From: an uncultured bacterium
Lineage (GTDB): Bacteria > Verrucomicrobiota > Kiritimatiellia > RFP12 > CAIWXQ01
NCBI GenBank assembly: GCA_903861045.1
Contig: CAIOST010000230.1
Coordinates: 1-32,893 of the forward strand
Direction of reading: 5' to 3'
DNA length: 32,893 nucleotides
Position numbers and translations under genes: made by a program. The notes under the pieces were generated by a model. The model made no database searches. It saw nothing but the letters and a program-made list of their open reading frames with translations, and had not been told where the DNA came from. Positions 15,701 through 23,758 of the stretch are shown here, one piece after another. The stretch's first letter is position 1; every line of letters begins with the position of its first letter.

Positions 15701-18700
15701 TGTGGCCGCGGGCGAGCTGCTGAAGTACAAGGTGCTCCTGCTGGTCGGCCAGGAGCTGAACATGCCGCCCGAGATCCTCGAGGCCTTCCGCACCTTTGAA
15801 GCCAAGGGCGGCGTCATCCTGAAGGACGACACCTGCAGCAAGGATGTCCCCGGGCGCTCCATCGGGATCGCCTATGATGCCAAGAATGTCTCCGGCAGCT
15901 GGGGTGGCGCGCAGGCCGGCGGCGAAGGGGAGTTTGTCTCGGTGTACAGCCTTTTCCTGAAAAAGGAGCAGGCCCTCATGGAGGCGTTCGCCAAGACGCC
16001 CCAGTTGCCCATGACCACGCCGGACACGGATGTGCTGATCTCGCCGCTGGCCGGCAAGGAATCGATCATCTGCTTTACGATCGACAAGACCGAGATCCCG
16101 CTGGAAGTGGATTTCCCGGGCAAGTCCGGCCGTTTCCGGCAGAGCTATGTACTCCCCAAGATCGGCGAGCTGCAAGTGGAGAAGGGGTGGTATGTGCATG
16201 ACCTGCTGGCCGGCAAGGCCGCCGTGGTCGAGAGTACGCCCAAGGGGCAACGCGTGCCGCTGGATTTCACCCGCAGTGGGGGCGCCGTCTACCTGCTGAC
16301 GAAGCGCGCGCCCAAGAACCTCGTGATTCAGGCGGAGCGTACGTCGCCGATCAACGCGCGTCTCACCGGCGGGTTGGCGGATGCGGCGGGCAAGCTGCTG
16401 GCCGATCCCATGCCGTTTGAGGTGACCTTGAAAGGTCCGGATGGGTCGGTGTTGTTCCATAAGTTCGTCTCCATCGGGCCGGACCAGCCTTTCGATCTGC
16501 CGGTACCGGCTATGTCTGCGGGCGCTCGGCCGGAACTGGTGGTGCGCGATCAGGTGCTCGGCACCACGGCCACGCAGGTGCTGGAGCCGGCCGCGCCCGC
16601 GGCAGTGGCCATCCGCGCCGCACCGGACCTGATCGGTGGCGAGCAGAAGATCCTCGCCTTCTTCTCCCAGCGTAAGGGCCCGGTGACGATCCTGCTGGAT
16701 GAAGGACAAGACGCCTACCGGCCGGCGGCCGAGAAGCTCGCGGCACAGTTGAAACAGGCCGGCCGCGAGGCGCGTGTGACGACCTGGGACACTTCAGCGA
16801 TCCGCCCACTCTACCTGCGCTGGCACCCGCAGAAGGAGGACCTCGAGGTCCTGCAGAGTGTGACGAACGACTTCGGCTGGGCGTGGCGCATCAACCTGAA
16901 CCCCTACGATGCCTTCGAAAAGGATAAGCAGGGCAAGCCTGGCAAGTGCGATTATGCCAGACCGATGGCCGGGTACTCGGAGATGGGGCCGCGGCTGCGG
17001 CATGACGCCGATGTGGTCCTCTTCGGTCTGCCGTCTGACCATCGCGCGGTTGCCGACCTCGCGCCGTACCTGCGGCGCGTGCCGACCGACAACTATCCGG
17101 CGGCGGGCGGGTTCTTCGCGCACTACCTCTGGTCGCCCTTCCGCGCCAAGTACGATTGCCTCTATCTGGCCTGTCGCGATGTGGCTGGCGCCGAGGCGGC
17201 GGTCGCCTGCCTCGCCAACTTGCAGGCACCGGCCGTCGCTCCGGTCGCCAAGCCGGCGGAGCAGCCGCTGACGGTCCGCGGCGGCGCGCCGACGCCGCTT
17301 GAGGATCTGACGCCCGCCATGGGCGGCACCCCGATTCTCAATGCCGAGTTTTCGCCGAGCGGCAACCGACTCTTCGTGATCACGGCTTCCTACGGGGACT
17401 GGCTCTTTGTGCTGGATACGGACGGCAAGATCCTGGAGAAACGGATGCCGCTGACCCCCAGGCCGTTCCCGAACTGGTTCATGTGGGGGCGGTGGATTGC
17501 ACCGCTGAGCGACACCACGATGCGCCTCTTCCACTGGGATGGCGACTACCAGTACGATCTGACGCGCGGCTACATCAGCAAGGCGGCCCGGGTGACCAGG
17601 ATCGAAGACAAGCAGGCCGGACTGCTCTTCCAGGGCGATGTCGACCGGTTGGTGGCGCTGGATCCGCAAGGGCGCCAGGTGTGGCGCTACAACGACGTCA
17701 CCCAGTCGCCGGACTTGAAGGTGCAGCGCGAAATCACCCCGCGCGCCCTGAGTGGCAACCGGCGCGTGCTGCTGGTCTCCGCCCTGGCCAAGGGCAAACT
17801 CAATACGATTATTGCCCCCTCGGTCCTGGGGCTCGATACGGCCACGGGCAAGGTCCTCTGGCAGCGGACGGCGCTCTCCCTCAATGCCGGTAAAGTCATT
17901 CCGCTGGATGATCGCTTTATTGTGGTGGCGGACGATCAGACGGTGCATGAGCTGTCGGCCACTACGGGCGCGGAAGGGAGTGCCATGGCGGCGCTGACCG
18001 GCCGGCCGGACTGGGTGCTCCAGTTGCCGGGCCGGGATGCGCTGCTGATTGCGGAGAACAGCCACTTCGATCGGCAGGGGGCGTGCGCACGGGTGTACAT
18101 CCGGTCCCTCAAGGGTGCGGCGGATCAGGACCTGAAGGTCCCTGGTCGGGTGCGCTTCGCGGCGGTTGCGCCGGATAACCAGTCTTTCCTCATTGTCTCC
18201 TCGCGCAACCGCACCCTGCGCTTCGCCATGGACGGCACGCTGATCTGGGAGGCCGAGACGCCTACGGGTTCGATTGTACGCTTCGCGCCGGATGGCAAGA
18301 CGGTGGCGCTAGGCGGTGGCGACGGTATCGTGCATCTGCTGAATAGTGCGGATGGCAAGCTCCGGCGTTCGGTGGATCTGAACTTCGGCAATAACATCAC
18401 GGCCGAGAAGTTTGCCAAGCAGGAGGCCATGGGCGCGGTACCCGCGGAGGCCGCCTGCACGGCGCAACCGCCGCCGCCGGCCCCGTCGTACCTGAAGACG
18501 TTGCCCGCGAAGGCGGTGGCCTTCGGGCCGAACCTCGCGCCGCCGGAGCGGCTGCGCGAACTGCTCAAGGCGACGACACCCGCGACCGCGGGCGGCGACC
18601 AGCCTGGCTATCTCGGCAACCTCACGGCGTTGGTCACGCTGCCACCGGTCAAGGTGGTGGCAGGTACCACCTACCTGGTTGAGTTGTTGAATGCGGCCCC

Positions 18701-19598
18701 CACCGCTACCAGCGCGCTGGCCACGCTGCGCGTGGAAATCAGCGTCACCGGCAAGAAGAGCTCTAAGAACCTGCCGGTAGTGGTGCGGTTGCCGGTGGAC
18801 GCGAACCTCATGCGGCGCCGGTTTGCCTTCCGGGCTGATGCGAATGACGAGGTGACGGTGACGATGCGTGCGATTGTGCCGGGCGGCGCCAAGAACCGCA
18901 AGTCCTACGAGCAGGCCGAAGTCAGCGCGTGGCCGGTCCAGATCGGCGATATGGTGGTGGTGGCGATGAAATTCCCCGGGCGGAGTGTGCTCTTTGATGG
19001 CGGGCCCGGTAGCCGGAACAAACCCGCCGGTACACTGGCGTGTAAGTTGTATCACCCGCAAGTGGATAACATGACGCCCGGCTTTACGGAGGACTGTCCG
19101 TCGATCGGCCTACGGGTGGTGAATGGCATGATCGCCAATCAACCGACGGAGTGGGGCAAGACGCTGGCGCTGGATATGGCGGATCTCGGGACGGCGTTCA
19201 AGACGCCGGTGGCGCTTTCGGTGATTGTGGTTTATGAGGATCTAACCGGTCCGGTCCTGTCGGGAGAAAACAGCGTGCGCGAGCGCGCCGGCATGCGCTA
19301 TGCCGTGGATGTTAGCGGGGAGAAAGGACAGGCGGAGCGTATTGGCGGGGTCAGCGAAAACCGCAACCTGGTCAACATCTTCCCCTGTCCGGCCTATCCG
19401 ATTAAGGGCATCCGCTACACATGGGGCGGTCGCACGGACGATGAGCAGGGGCGGACGGACGGGTTCGTGCGCATGGCGCAGATCGAGGCCTATGCGACCG
19501 AGTCAGACATTGATGCCGAGAACCTGCTGAACGTCAAGCCGGAGGGCGCGCTCAAGGTCGATATGAAGGAAGGCGGCGCCCCGGACATGGAGCTGTAG
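12732..19598 (+). CDS. Giant secreted multidomain protein, putative glycan-active, family unknown
   Basis: This 2288-residue protein has a Sec signal peptide (residues 1-26, ending LPGLAEN) and an AAGGAG ribosome site. By eye its regions are as follows. Residues 27-360 are beta-rich, with VLLLETP-type strands. Residues 360-590 resemble an Ig-like sandwich (EYTATVEAEG). Residues 590-955 are TIM-barrel-like, with DLDIYSFNIHLDA, FPGLDGFDFGWLSSYGGYWE and LVLGALGRGVDGFAFTGI. Residues 955-1060 are a glutamine-amidotransferase-like domain (VAVYYAPSW, then KVLLLVGQELNMPPEILEAF), as in beta-galactosidase trimerisation domains. Residues 1300-1500 are alpha/beta. Residues 1525-1890 are a PQQ/WD-like beta-propeller (FSPSGNRLFVITASYGDWLF, LGLDTATGKVLWQR, VRFAPDGKTVALGGGDG). 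After a proline-rich linker, 1935-2260 is a beta-rich C-terminal region. No catalytic pair can be assigned. A surface or periplasmic polysaccharide role is inference. Confidence 0.8.
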   Translation: MQQKTMRFWSLMVWVSVAMALPGLAENVTITLVTPSAGGAPVALEERQNMWKSPFGGWSIKVWPFSLRVDQKALMEYTTAEQKLMAKTMEGGAPGAKMDAIDSAFALDSAVRVEDVMGFRSDRRTSETLNLAEGRHVIHPFGMEFTLAADGTLATRDPRLRIDVKARKIEVLCYPVLFKPVAEKRSVATAMELTYGVRDLLSGLETVFDEYDKQNGQAAGSSLAAGLRRFMIYLPTSAAGEGYTANGVKFEVGAEGRVKLAPGAKARCDDGRVVLLETPAAPAVAAAARSPLGVSWFGAAGEVRVSSGGAAVTVNEGMRVIGSKARSEGGTAEVRLAGAAAPDISSGSVMLMVSPGMVDVQVGSLGARLVAPDGRWPHRHVICDLARGTSWAVETAPLEAKPGAEWSCRLTSAAGKAAIPATLKVQLEGVAGGVTAGEVSLKGAGSLFSGTLPSKPGLWRVRVSPSESSPLKGQTLGLVLMSDQPAAAVSLFTVNNRALFRRGDAFDLLWVVRRSAGAAAAAWPVRLRGMGLDATVAQLAVPAAAGQTPNVNGRLVVETAALAPGEYTATVEAEGVAGYPFRFRICQRERLSDLDIYSFNIHLDAATPYPGSPINAYVGNSAAGPGMAPYLADGDGALDAVFGAYVNAPLGPLREMFARPGMGERLGMAAAVMGIRNAPLWPESHADEARNPKHTLPENLANMRRRMALTVQSHADFPGLDGFDFGWLSSYGGYWEYTPRLDGWQAQSAAAAQDWAWKTAQAEWPKIVAKYASLKPLDRPRPKKLHASLADIPGLTEDQVLFVDSQNGAACWAQILPHSFEEWFADANEIQPGLTMHDHSSACGLGGRMDQANWLGKSHRSSVDFSEYFLSPFANFRVPAILAMDNQGKQKVEIAIQAHHGTSSEILPLVLGALGRGVDGFAFTGITDEDADGGDLLPRLLEKFGSWFTTLDPLPDVAVYYAPSWSQRIFTVLHDLARIRRPAMMVGPQDVAAGELLKYKVLLLVGQELNMPPEILEAFRTFEAKGGVILKDDTCSKDVPGRSIGIAYDAKNVSGSWGGAQAGGEGEFVSVYSLFLKKEQALMEAFAKTPQLPMTTPDTDVLISPLAGKESIICFTIDKTEIPLEVDFPGKSGRFRQSYVLPKIGELQVEKGWYVHDLLAGKAAVVESTPKGQRVPLDFTRSGGAVYLLTKRAPKNLVIQAERTSPINARLTGGLADAAGKLLADPMPFEVTLKGPDGSVLFHKFVSIGPDQPFDLPVPAMSAGARPELVVRDQVLGTTATQVLEPAAPAAVAIRAAPDLIGGEQKILAFFSQRKGPVTILLDEGQDAYRPAAEKLAAQLKQAGREARVTTWDTSAIRPLYLRWHPQKEDLEVLQSVTNDFGWAWRINLNPYDAFEKDKQGKPGKCDYARPMAGYSEMGPRLRHDADVVLFGLPSDHRAVADLAPYLRRVPTDNYPAAGGFFAHYLWSPFRAKYDCLYLACRDVAGAEAAVACLANLQAPAVAPVAKPAEQPLTVRGGAPTPLEDLTPAMGGTPILNAEFSPSGNRLFVITASYGDWLFVLDTDGKILEKRMPLTPRPFPNWFMWGRWIAPLSDTTMRLFHWDGDYQYDLTRGYISKAARVTRIEDKQAGLLFQGDVDRLVALDPQGRQVWRYNDVTQSPDLKVQREITPRALSGNRRVLLVSALAKGKLNTIIAPSVLGLDTATGKVLWQRTALSLNAGKVIPLDDRFIVVADDQTVHELSATTGAEGSAMAALTGRPDWVLQLPGRDALLIAENSHFDRQGACARVYIRSLKGAADQDLKVPGRVRFAAVAPDNQSFLIVSSRNRTLRFAMDGTLIWEAETPTGSIVRFAPDGKTVALGGGDGIVHLLNSADGKLRRSVDLNFGNNITAEKFAKQEAMGAVPAEAACTAQPPPPAPSYLKTLPAKAVAFGPNLAPPERLRELLKATTPATAGGDQPGYLGNLTALVTLPPVKVVAGTTYLVELLNAAPTATSALATLRVEISVTGKKSSKNLPVVVRLPVDANLMRRRFAFRADANDEVTVTMRAIVPGGAKNRKSYEQAEVSAWPVQIGDMVVVAMKFPGRSVLFDGGPGSRNKPAGTLACKLYHPQVDNMTPGFTEDCPSIGLRVVNGMIANQPTEWGKTLALDMADLGTAFKTPVALSVIVVYEDLTGPVLSGENSVRERAGMRYAVDVSGEKGQAERIGGVSENRNLVNIFPCPAYPIKGIRYTWGGRTDDEQGRTDGFVRMAQIEAYATESDIDAENLLNVKPEGALKVDMKEGGAPDMEL

Positions 19599-19601
19599 GC
19601 G

Positions 19602-19706
19602 GGTGGTAGGTGGCAGGTGGTAGGTGCGCTAGGGAAGGTTCTTTGTGCTTGGTTGCTGACGCCTGGAGACGCGCGCGGGATGTGGTAGGAGTTAGGTGGT
19701 AGGGTG
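19602..19706 (+). repeat. TAGGTGG-type repeats in the gap after the giant gene
   Basis: TAGGTGG/CAGGTGG words cluster at 19602-19626 and 19682-19706, matching those at 9076-9100 and 9552-9563. I see no gene between them. Confidence 0.55.
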
Positions 19707-19729
19707 GAACCGCGAATGCACGCGCATGG
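19706..19729 (+). repeat. AACCGCGAATG dispersed repeat
   Basis: GGAACCGCGAATGCACGCGC is a copy of the element at 9569-9602. A third copy, with GAACGCGAATGAGG following, lies at 19934-19959. Confidence 0.55.
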
Positions 19730-19759
19730 CCGAGAAGGGGCGCGCAGGGAGGCGCCGGC

Positions 19760-19792
19760 AGTCCGGTAGCGGGGCCGCCGGACCCGCCGCCC
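19760..19792. repeat. Second copy of the GGCCGCCGGACCCGCC repeat
   Basis: The sequence from AGTCCGGTAG through the GGGGCCGCCGGACCCGCC core is the same as at 9137-9168 apart from a three-base GGC absent here and the last bases. The two copies are more than 10 kb apart and flank the integron relic and the giant gene. Confidence 0.6.
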
Positions 19793-19826
19793 GCCATAGG
19801 CTCGCAAAGCACCCGTCGTCAGGCCC

Positions 19827-19848
19827 GGGCGAGGCTCCCGCCGAGCCG
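19827..19848. repeat. GGCTC-CCGCC-GAGCC palindromic repeat
   Basis: GGCTC and GAGCC arms flank CCGCC inside a GGGCGAGGCTCCCGCCGAGC context. I recall this as a recurring intergenic palindrome in PVC-type genomes, but only one clear copy is in this window. The gap 19599-20070 contains no gene I can support. Confidence 0.4.
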
Positions 19849-20070
19849 AACATGTTTCCAGGCACAGCGCCGGTGCGGCTCACCGGGCGTGCCACGCTGA
19901 GGGGCGCGAGCGGGGAGGGGGGAGCGGAAGAGCGGAACCGCGAATGAACGCGAATGAGGAAGTTTCCACCGCGAGGGAGGGAGCGATGGTGGCAGAGGCC
20001 CGTCCGCCGGCGCGTGAACCAGCGAAACGCTCCGACGGGCTTGCCCTGGCCTTTACACACAAATATCCCT

Positions 20071-20109
20071 GGACAAAAGAAAGGGAGCTCAAATCATACA
20101 ATTTTGTCC
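20071..20109. promoter_or_regulatory. 8-bp inverted repeat GGACAAAA / TTTTGTCC
   Basis: GGACAAAA at 20071-20078 is the perfect complement of TTTTGTCC at 20102-20109, with 23 bp between. The right arm overlaps the proposed -35 box (TTGTCC, 20104-20109) of the hdr-flx operon. The area 20060-20145 is clearly AT-richer than its flanks, as promoter regions are. Confidence 0.4.
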
Positions 20110-20131
20110 TAAGTGAACCGCAAATTATGTT
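20104..20131 (+). promoter_or_regulatory. Putative promoter of the hdr-flx operon
   Basis: TTGTCC at 20104-20109 and TATGTT at 20126-20131 are spaced by 16 bp. The -10 box lies inside the 20-bp palindrome. The leader to the hdrC ATG would be about 190 bases. A shorter transcript from the T-rich stretch at 20211-20250 is also possible. Confidence 0.35.
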
Positions 20132-20144
20132 GCGCGCAACATAA
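20125..20144. promoter_or_regulatory. Perfect 20-bp palindrome, probable operator of the hdr-flx operon
   Basis: TTATGTTGCGCGCAACATAA is a perfect palindrome with no spacer, centred between 20134 and 20135. Chance occurrence in one intergenic gap is unlikely. It overlaps the proposed -10 box, which suits repression by a dimeric regulator. The sequence does not fit the Rex, Fnr or NsrR consensus as I know them, so the regulator is unknown. Confidence 0.6.
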
Positions 20145-20324
20145 ACTGGGATGCGCCCGGCTCTCACGCCCTTTTGAATTTGTACTCGCGCGCCGTGCCG
20201 GTTTCTGGCATCATTTTTGTGACTTCGTTGATTTGTCCTACTTCTTTTTGGCGTGGCCGGGATGCTGACCACCGCACGCCGGTTTCTCCCCCTAAGCGAC
20301 CGTCCATCAATCAGGTATATTGGC

Positions 20325-20867
20325 ATGCACAGCGATAGTTCAGGTTTGAGTGCGCTCGTGAACGATTGTTACCAGTGCGGGAAATGTACCGCCGGTTGTC
20401 CGCTCGCCGCGCAGATGGATATCGTTCCCAGCCAACTGGTTAGGTTAGCCCAGGCCGGCCAGGTAGAGCGGGCCACCCGCGCCGAGTCCATTTGGCTCTG
20501 TGTCTCCTGCCAGACCTGCACCACGCGCTGTCCGCAGTCGGTGGACGTCGCCGGGGTCATCGATGCCTTGCGGGAGCAATCGGCACAGGACGGCACCGTC
20601 GCGAAGACCCAACGCCGCACCGCTATTTTTCAGCAGGTCTTTCTCGATAATATCCGGCGCCATGGCCGGCTGAATGAGCTGGAATTGGTGGGGGCGTTCA
20701 AGACCCAGGCCTTTTTGAAGGACCTGAGTATCCCCTTGCTCATGAAAGATGCGCTGCTGGCCCCCCAGATGATGAAGCGCGACAAACTGCATTTCGCGGG
20801 CAAGCCCGCGCGCGACCGGCAGGTGGTGGACCGGATTTTTGCCAAATGTGCTGAGGCGAAGGTATGA
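20325..20867 (+). CDS. hdrC: Heterodisulfide reductase subunit C-like iron-sulfur protein
   Basis: This 180-residue protein is an HdrC homolog that relays electrons from HdrA to HdrB. Two [4Fe-4S] motifs are present: C15-C18-C21-C25 (CYQCGKCTAGCP) and C59-C62-C65-C69 (CVSCQTCTTRCP). CYQCGKCTAGCP is close to the HdrC signature. I place the start at ATG 20325 because it gives the short N-terminus usual for HdrC. A GTG at 20253 and an ATG at 20262 are in frame but add an Arg-rich leader. The ribosome site is weak. The stop overlaps hdrB by 4 bp (ATGA), so the two are translationally coupled. It is soluble, without HdrE-type membrane segments. Confidence 0.88.
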   Translation: MHSDSSGLSALVNDCYQCGKCTAGCPLAAQMDIVPSQLVRLAQAGQVERATRAESIWLCVSCQTCTTRCPQSVDVAGVIDALREQSAQDGTVAKTQRRTAIFQQVFLDNIRRHGRLNELELVGAFKTQAFLKDLSIPLLMKDALLAPQMMKRDKLHFAGKPARDRQVVDRIFAKCAEAKV

Positions 20868-21730
20868 CGGATATCGGCTATTACCCCGGATGTGCGCTGC
20901 AAGGTTCGTCGAACGACTATGAGCGCTCGGTGCGCGCCACGCTGCAGGCCCTGCAGGTGCAGTTGCAGGAGCTGGATGACTGGATCTGCTGTGGCGCGTC
21001 GGCCGCCCATACGATCAATCACAAGCTTTCGGTGGCCTTGCCTGCGCGCAACCTCGCGCTGGCGGAGCAGCAAGGGTGTGCGCAGCTGCTGGCGCCGTGC
21101 CCGATGTGCTCCATGGAGCTGATCAAGGCTGGCAAGGCGCTGGCCGATAGTCCGGCGCTGCGCCAGGAAATGTCTGACATCGTGGAGCTGCCGGTCACTG
21201 GCCGTACGCAGGTGCTGAACCTCATCCAGATCTTTCAGCAGATCGGCCTGCCGGCCTTGAAGGCGGCAGTCAAGCAGCCGCTCGAGGGGGTCAGCGTGGC
21301 CTGCTACTATGGCTGCCTGCTCACGCGTCCGTCGGCGCTGCTGGCGTTTGATGATTGCGAGCAACCCGTCTCCATGGAGACGATCCTGACGGCGCTGGGC
21401 GCCAAAACCGTGGCCTGGAATTTTAAGACGGAATGCTGCGGCGCCGGCATGACCATGGCGAATGAGGAGACGGTGCTGAACCTCAGCCACAAGATCCTCT
21501 CGAATGCGGCCGCGCACGGCGCCAACTGTATCGTCGTGGCCTGCCCCATGTGCCATGTCAACCTGGACATGAAGCAGGCGGCGATCGAGCAGCGTCACGG
21601 TGTGCGGCACGATCTGGAGATCTTTTACCTTTCGGATCTGATTGGTCTGGCGCTCGGGCTGGACCGACAGACGTTGGGGATTGACCGGCATTTTGTTGTG
21701 AAGAACGGGAATTCGGCCTGTCGCCTGTAG
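20864..21730 (+). CDS. hdrB: Heterodisulfide reductase subunit B-like (two CCG domains)
   Basis: This 288-residue protein carries two complete CCG (cysteine-rich) domains. The first has C10, C42-C43, C79 and C82 (YYPGC, WICCGA, CPMC). The second has C147/C151, C191-C192, C227 and C230 (CYYGC, ECCGAG, CPMC). In methanogen HdrB these cysteines bind the two non-cubane [4Fe-4S] clusters that split CoM-S-S-CoB. All ligands are kept, so a disulfide-reducing active site is likely. The natural disulfide in this bacterium is unknown. In sulfate reducers DsrC has been proposed, but no dsrC is present here. It starts inside the last codon of hdrC and ends 27 bp before hdrA. Confidence 0.9.
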   Translation: MTDIGYYPGCALQGSSNDYERSVRATLQALQVQLQELDDWICCGASAAHTINHKLSVALPARNLALAEQQGCAQLLAPCPMCSMELIKAGKALADSPALRQEMSDIVELPVTGRTQVLNLIQIFQQIGLPALKAAVKQPLEGVSVACYYGCLLTRPSALLAFDDCEQPVSMETILTALGAKTVAWNFKTECCGAGMTMANEETVLNLSHKILSNAAAHGANCIVVACPMCHVNLDMKQAAIEQRHGVRHDLEIFYLSDLIGLALGLDRQTLGIDRHFVVKNGNSACRL

Positions 21731-21757
21731 CGGGCCGCGGATTCCGGAAGAGCGCCT

Positions 21758-23758
21758 ATGTCAAGAATCGGTGTATTTGTGTGCTGGTGCGGCGAGAATA
21801 TCGCGCGGACCGTGGATGTAGTCCAGGTGGCCGAAGCGAGCTTGCAGTTCCCCGGCGTGAAGCATGCGGCGCACTACAAGTACATGTGTTCGGAACCCGG
21901 GCAGTCGCTGATCCGCGACAAGATTCTGGCCGACCGGCTGGATGGCATCGTGGTGGCTTCCTGTTCCCCGCACATGCATCTCAAGACGTTCCGCGGCGCG
22001 GCGCAGGCGGCGGGGCTGAACCCCTACCTGGTGGAGATCGCCAACATCCGGGAGCATTGTTCCTGGGTGCATCAGGACAAGGCGAAAGCCACGGCCAAAG
22101 CCATTGATCTGGTCCGCATGGCGGTGGCCAAGGTGCGGCGCAATAATGCGTTGCAGGCTATCAAGGTCCCGGTCACCAAACGTGCGCTCATCATCGGCGC
22201 GGGTGTGGCCGGTATTCAAGCGGCGTTGGACATTGCGGATGCCGGCTATGAGGTGGTGCTGGTGGAGCGGGAACCCTCCGTCGGCGGCAAGATGGCCGGG
22301 CTCTCCGAGACGTTCCCCACCATGGACTGCTCGCAGTGCATTCTCACCCCCCGCATGGTCGATGTGGGGCAGCACCCCCGGATCAAGCTCTACACCTGCG
22401 CAGAAGTGGAATCCGTGGACGGCTATGTCGGGAATTTCAAGGCTACGATTCGGCAGAAAGCCCGCTTTGTCGACATCAAGAAGTGTACGGGGTGCGGCGA
22501 GTGCTGGAATGCCTGCCCGCAGAAGAAGATTGCCTCGGAGTTTGACTATGGCATGGGGAACCGGCGCGCCATCTACATTCCGTTCCCCCAGGCGGTGCCG
22601 GCGCGGCCCGCGATCGACAAGCAGGCCTGCCTGAAGTTGAAGAAGGGCGTCTGCGGGATTTGCGCTAAGAAGTGTGCGGCCGGCGCCATCAACTACGCGG
22701 ATCAGGACCAGCTCCTCGAGGAGCCGATCGGCGCCATCATTGTGGCCACGGGGTACCAACTCTACCAGATCTCCGCCCAGCAACCGACGGCCGAGCTCTC
22801 CGGCTACGGCGAATACGGCTATGGGCAGTACAAGGACGTCATCGACGCGCTGCAGTTTGAGCGCCTCGTCTCGGCCTCGGGGCCCACGGGCGGCGTGATC
22901 CAGCGCCCCTCGGATGGCAAGGAACCGAAGCACGTGGTCTTCATCTCCTGCGTCGGTTCGCGCGACAATGCCAAGGGGATCTCCTACTGTTCGAAGATCT
23001 GCTGCATGTACACGGCCAAGCACACCATGCTCTACAAGCATAAGGTGCATGACGGTCAGGCGCATGTCTTCTATATGGATATCCGTTCCGGCGGCAAGAA
23101 CTACGACGAATTTGTGCGGCGCGCCATTGAGCAGGATCACGCCCGCTACTATCGCGGCCGCGTCTCGAAGATCACCGAGGAGAACGGTAAGTTGATCGTG
23201 CGCGGTGCCGATACGCTGGCCGGCACGCCGGTGACGATCGAGGCGGATCTGGTCGTGCTGGCCAGCGCCATGCGCCCGGCCACGGGCAGTGATGACCTTG
23301 CCCGCAAGCTGCGCATCGGCTACGATCAGAACGGCTTCCTTTCCGAGTCGCATCCGAAATTGCGGCCGGTCGAGACGAACAGCGCCGGCATCCTCATCTG
23401 CGGCGCCTGTCACGCACCCAAGGACATTCCGGAATCAGTGGCCCAGGCCTCGGCGGCGGCGGGCAAGGTTCTGGTGATGTTCAGCCACAAGGAGATGCAG
23501 CGCGACCCGGAGATCGCCAAGATCAACGAATCCACTTGCAGCGCCTGTTTCGCCTGCGTGCGAACCTGCCCGTACCAGGCGGCTGAGAAAGCCGACGTGC
23601 GCGACCGCGCCGGCAACCTGGTCAAGCGCACGGCCCGGATCAATCAGGGGCTCTGCATGGGGTGCGGCACCTGCGTGGCCGTCTGCCCCTCCAAGAGCGC
23701 GGACCTGGAAGGGTTCAGCGATCAACAGATTTATGCCATGGTGGAGAGCTTGCTATGA
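21758..23758 (+). CDS. hdrA: Heterodisulfide reductase subunit A-like flavin-bifurcating subunit
   Basis: This 666-residue protein is a full-length HdrA, the FAD subunit that performs electron bifurcation. The N-terminal domain has GVFVCWCGENI. The FAD Rossmann motif GAGVAGIQAALDIADAGYE starts near residue 143, with VEREPSVGGKMA after it. An inserted ferredoxin has CTGCGECWNACP at about 241 and CGICAKKC further on. The segment FISCVGSRD with YCSKICC is typical of HdrA. Two C-terminal [4Fe-4S] motifs follow (CSACFACVRTCP near 596, CMGCGTCVAVCP near 633). The start has GGAAGAG 5-6 bases upstream. Its stop overlaps the next ATG (ATGA). It probably takes electrons through FlxD and passes them to HdrBC and to ferredoxin. 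Confidence 0.92.
   Translation: MSRIGVFVCWCGENIARTVDVVQVAEASLQFPGVKHAAHYKYMCSEPGQSLIRDKILADRLDGIVVASCSPHMHLKTFRGAAQAAGLNPYLVEIANIREHCSWVHQDKAKATAKAIDLVRMAVAKVRRNNALQAIKVPVTKRALIIGAGVAGIQAALDIADAGYEVVLVEREPSVGGKMAGLSETFPTMDCSQCILTPRMVDVGQHPRIKLYTCAEVESVDGYVGNFKATIRQKARFVDIKKCTGCGECWNACPQKKIASEFDYGMGNRRAIYIPFPQAVPARPAIDKQACLKLKKGVCGICAKKCAAGAINYADQDQLLEEPIGAIIVATGYQLYQISAQQPTAELSGYGEYGYGQYKDVIDALQFERLVSASGPTGGVIQRPSDGKEPKHVVFISCVGSRDNAKGISYCSKICCMYTAKHTMLYKHKVHDGQAHVFYMDIRSGGKNYDEFVRRAIEQDHARYYRGRVSKITEENGKLIVRGADTLAGTPVTIEADLVVLASAMRPATGSDDLARKLRIGYDQNGFLSESHPKLRPVETNSAGILICGACHAPKDIPESVAQASAAAGKVLVMFSHKEMQRDPEIAKINESTCSACFACVRTCPYQAAEKADVRDRAGNLVKRTARINQGLCMGCGTCVAVCPSKSADLEGFSDQQIYAMVESLL

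Noticed and set aside
15438-18065. Two 423-codon minus-strand ORFs inside the giant gene
   Set aside because: Both have low-complexity Arg/Gly/His-rich translations typical of antisense frames. The plus strand carries a signal peptide and coherent domains without interruption.
21761-23413. 550-codon minus-strand ORF opposite hdrA
   Set aside because: It is an antisense shadow of hdrA. The composition is His/Arg/Gly-rich and it has no family motif.
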